Below, piece after piece: positions 6,706-7,590 of a DNA stretch of 7,590 nucleotides. Each line of letters starts with the position of its first letter. Within the stretch, counting starts at the first letter, position 1. Both the position numbers and the translations under genes were made by a program. The notes beneath the pieces are model-generated. The model saw only the letters and a list, made by a program, of their open reading frames with translations. It made no database searches and was not told the origin of the DNA. Origin of the DNA: Rubrobacter sp. (GTDB lineage Bacteria; Actinomycetota; Rubrobacteria; Rubrobacterales; Rubrobacteraceae); assembly GCA_013815575.1 (NCBI GenBank), contig JACDFX010000065.1, positions 1-7,590 on the forward strand. The letters run 5' to 3'.

Positions 6706-7590
6706 GTGACGGGGGTCGGCCGGTCCACCCGGTTCTACGCGGTGCTGTCCATCGCGGCGGCGGTGGTGACGATCGGGCTCAAGTTCGGGGCCTACTTCTT
6801 GACGGGGTCCGTCGGGTTGTTCTCGGACGCGGCGGAGTCGGTGGTCAACCTGGTTGCGGCGGTAACGGCGCTGTGGGCGCTGACGCTCGCGGCACGTCCG
6901 CCAGACGAGGAGCACGCCTTCGGGCACAACAAGGCCGAGTACTTCTCCAGCGGGCTGGAGAGCGCGCTCATCCTCATCTCCGCCGGCTGGATCGCGGCGA
7001 CGGCGGTGCCGAGGTTGTTCGACCCCGAGCCGTTGCAGAACGTCGGGGTCGGGCTCGCCGTCACGCTCGTCGCGGCGGCGATCAACGGCGTGGTGGCCCT
7101 GTCGCTCATGCGCGCCGGCCGCCGTCTGCGCTCCATAACCCTCGAAGCCGACGCCCGGCACCTGCTCACCGACGTCTGGACCTCTGCCGGCGTCGTGGTC
7201 GGCATCGTGCTCGTCGGGCTCACGGGCTGGCTCGTCCTTGATCCCCTGATCGCCCTGCTCGTCGCCGCCAACATCGTATCGACCGGCGTCCGGCTCCTGC
7301 GCGACACCGGCAAGGGGTTGTTGGACCGGGCTTTGCCGGCGGAGGATCAGGCGAAGATCTCCAAGATCCTCTCCCGTTACGAGGAGAGGGACATCCGTTT
7401 CCACGCCGTCCGGACCCGCTCGGCAGGCCAGCGCCGCTTCGTCTCCATGCACGTACTCGTGCCAGGCGGGTGGACGGTAAAGCGGGGCCACGACCTCGCG
7501 GAAGAGATAGAGAACGACATCGCCCGCGACCTCCCCCAGAGCACCTTCTTCACCCACGTCGAGCCCGCAGAAGACCCATCCTCCTTCGCC
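6706..7590 (+). CDS. Cation diffusion facilitator (CDF) metal transporter, cut by right edge
   Basis: This is a divalent metal/proton antiporter of the CDF family, read for 295 residues before the window ends; family members are about 300 long, so little is missing. Residues ~10-200 form the six-helix membrane domain and ~205-290 the cytoplasmic ferredoxin-like domain ([22 protein letters not shown]). Metal-site residues can be placed against E. coli YiiP: helix 5 has the standard HxxxD (His152, Asp156), while helix 2 has ESVVN (Glu44, Asn48) where YiiP has DxxxD and zinc-type members HxxxD. The loop after helix 2 keeps Asp67, His70 and His74, with FGHNKAE. The Glu/Asn pair means the metal (Zn, Mn, Fe, Co or other) should not be guessed from YiiP. 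The gene appears monocistronic on its 5' side. No regulator gene adjoins it in the window. Confidence 0.93.
   Translation, partial: MTGVGRSTRFYAVLSIAAAVVTIGLKFGAYFLTGSVGLFSDAAESVVNLVAAVTALWALTLAARPPDEEHAFGHNKAEYFSSGLESALILISAGWIAATAVPRLFDPEPLQNVGVGLAVTLVAAAINGVVALSLMRAGRRLRSITLEADARHLLTDVWTSAGVVVGIVLVGLTGWLVLDPLIALLVAANIVSTGVRLLRDTGKGLLDRALPAEDQAKISKILSRYEERDIRFHAVRTRSAGQRRFVSMHVLVPGGWTVKRGHDLAEEIENDIARDLPQSTFFTHVEPAEDPSSFA

Noticed and set aside
6568..7557. 329-codon minus-strand frame opposite the CDF gene
   Set aside because: Shadow of a strongly supported transporter; composition is Asp/Arg/Gly-rich with no domain.

Overview
This is a GC-rich bacterial window with seven protein genes, one tRNA gene and short intergenic spacers. 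Class II fumarase, a DUF1802 protein, a DUF2231/Rieske protein, a GT87 glycosyltransferase, frequent TTG/GTG starts and a tRNA without an encoded CCA together suggest a high-GC Gram-positive bacterium. Rubrobacter or a related deep-branching actinomycete is my best guess, but this is inference from gene style only. Only fumC has an unambiguous ATG start.

Layout. At 1-353 (minus) is the N-terminal part of a PAS-domain protein that runs off the left edge. At 528-1925 (minus) is a complete fumC with a textbook Shine-Dalgarno. An 85-bp spacer holding two opposed TATAAT hexamers separates fumC from a plus-strand operon at 2011-3816. That operon encodes a DUF1802 protein followed by two tandem paralogous membrane-anchored TPR proteins, the second overlapping the first by a GTGA stop/start. 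These genes converge at about 3820-3935 on a minus-strand unit made of a GT87-type polytopic glycosyltransferase (4915-6129) and a DUF2231 plus Rieske [2Fe-2S] protein (3936-4835 or 4901). Upstream of the glycosyltransferase is tRNA-Ser(CGA) at 6202-6291 (minus) with a recognisable promoter directly in front of it. About 400 bp without a convincing gene follows. A plus-strand cation diffusion facilitator starts at 6706 and is cut by the right edge close to its natural end.

How the genes work together. FumC belongs to the TCA cycle. The DUF1802-TPR-TPR set is a tight operon of unknown job; the TPR proteins look like membrane-bound scaffold pieces made by local duplication. The glycosyltransferase and Rieske protein are both membrane proteins on one strand, but no shared pathway can be read from the sequence.

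I see no mobile element, CRISPR array, toxin-antitoxin pair or defence island. The parts most worth a second look are the glycosyltransferase leader (an 8-bp inverted repeat with a Shine-Dalgarno in its loop and a 19-codon upstream ORF), the duplicated TM-TPR genes, and the Glu/Asn metal site in the cation transporter.
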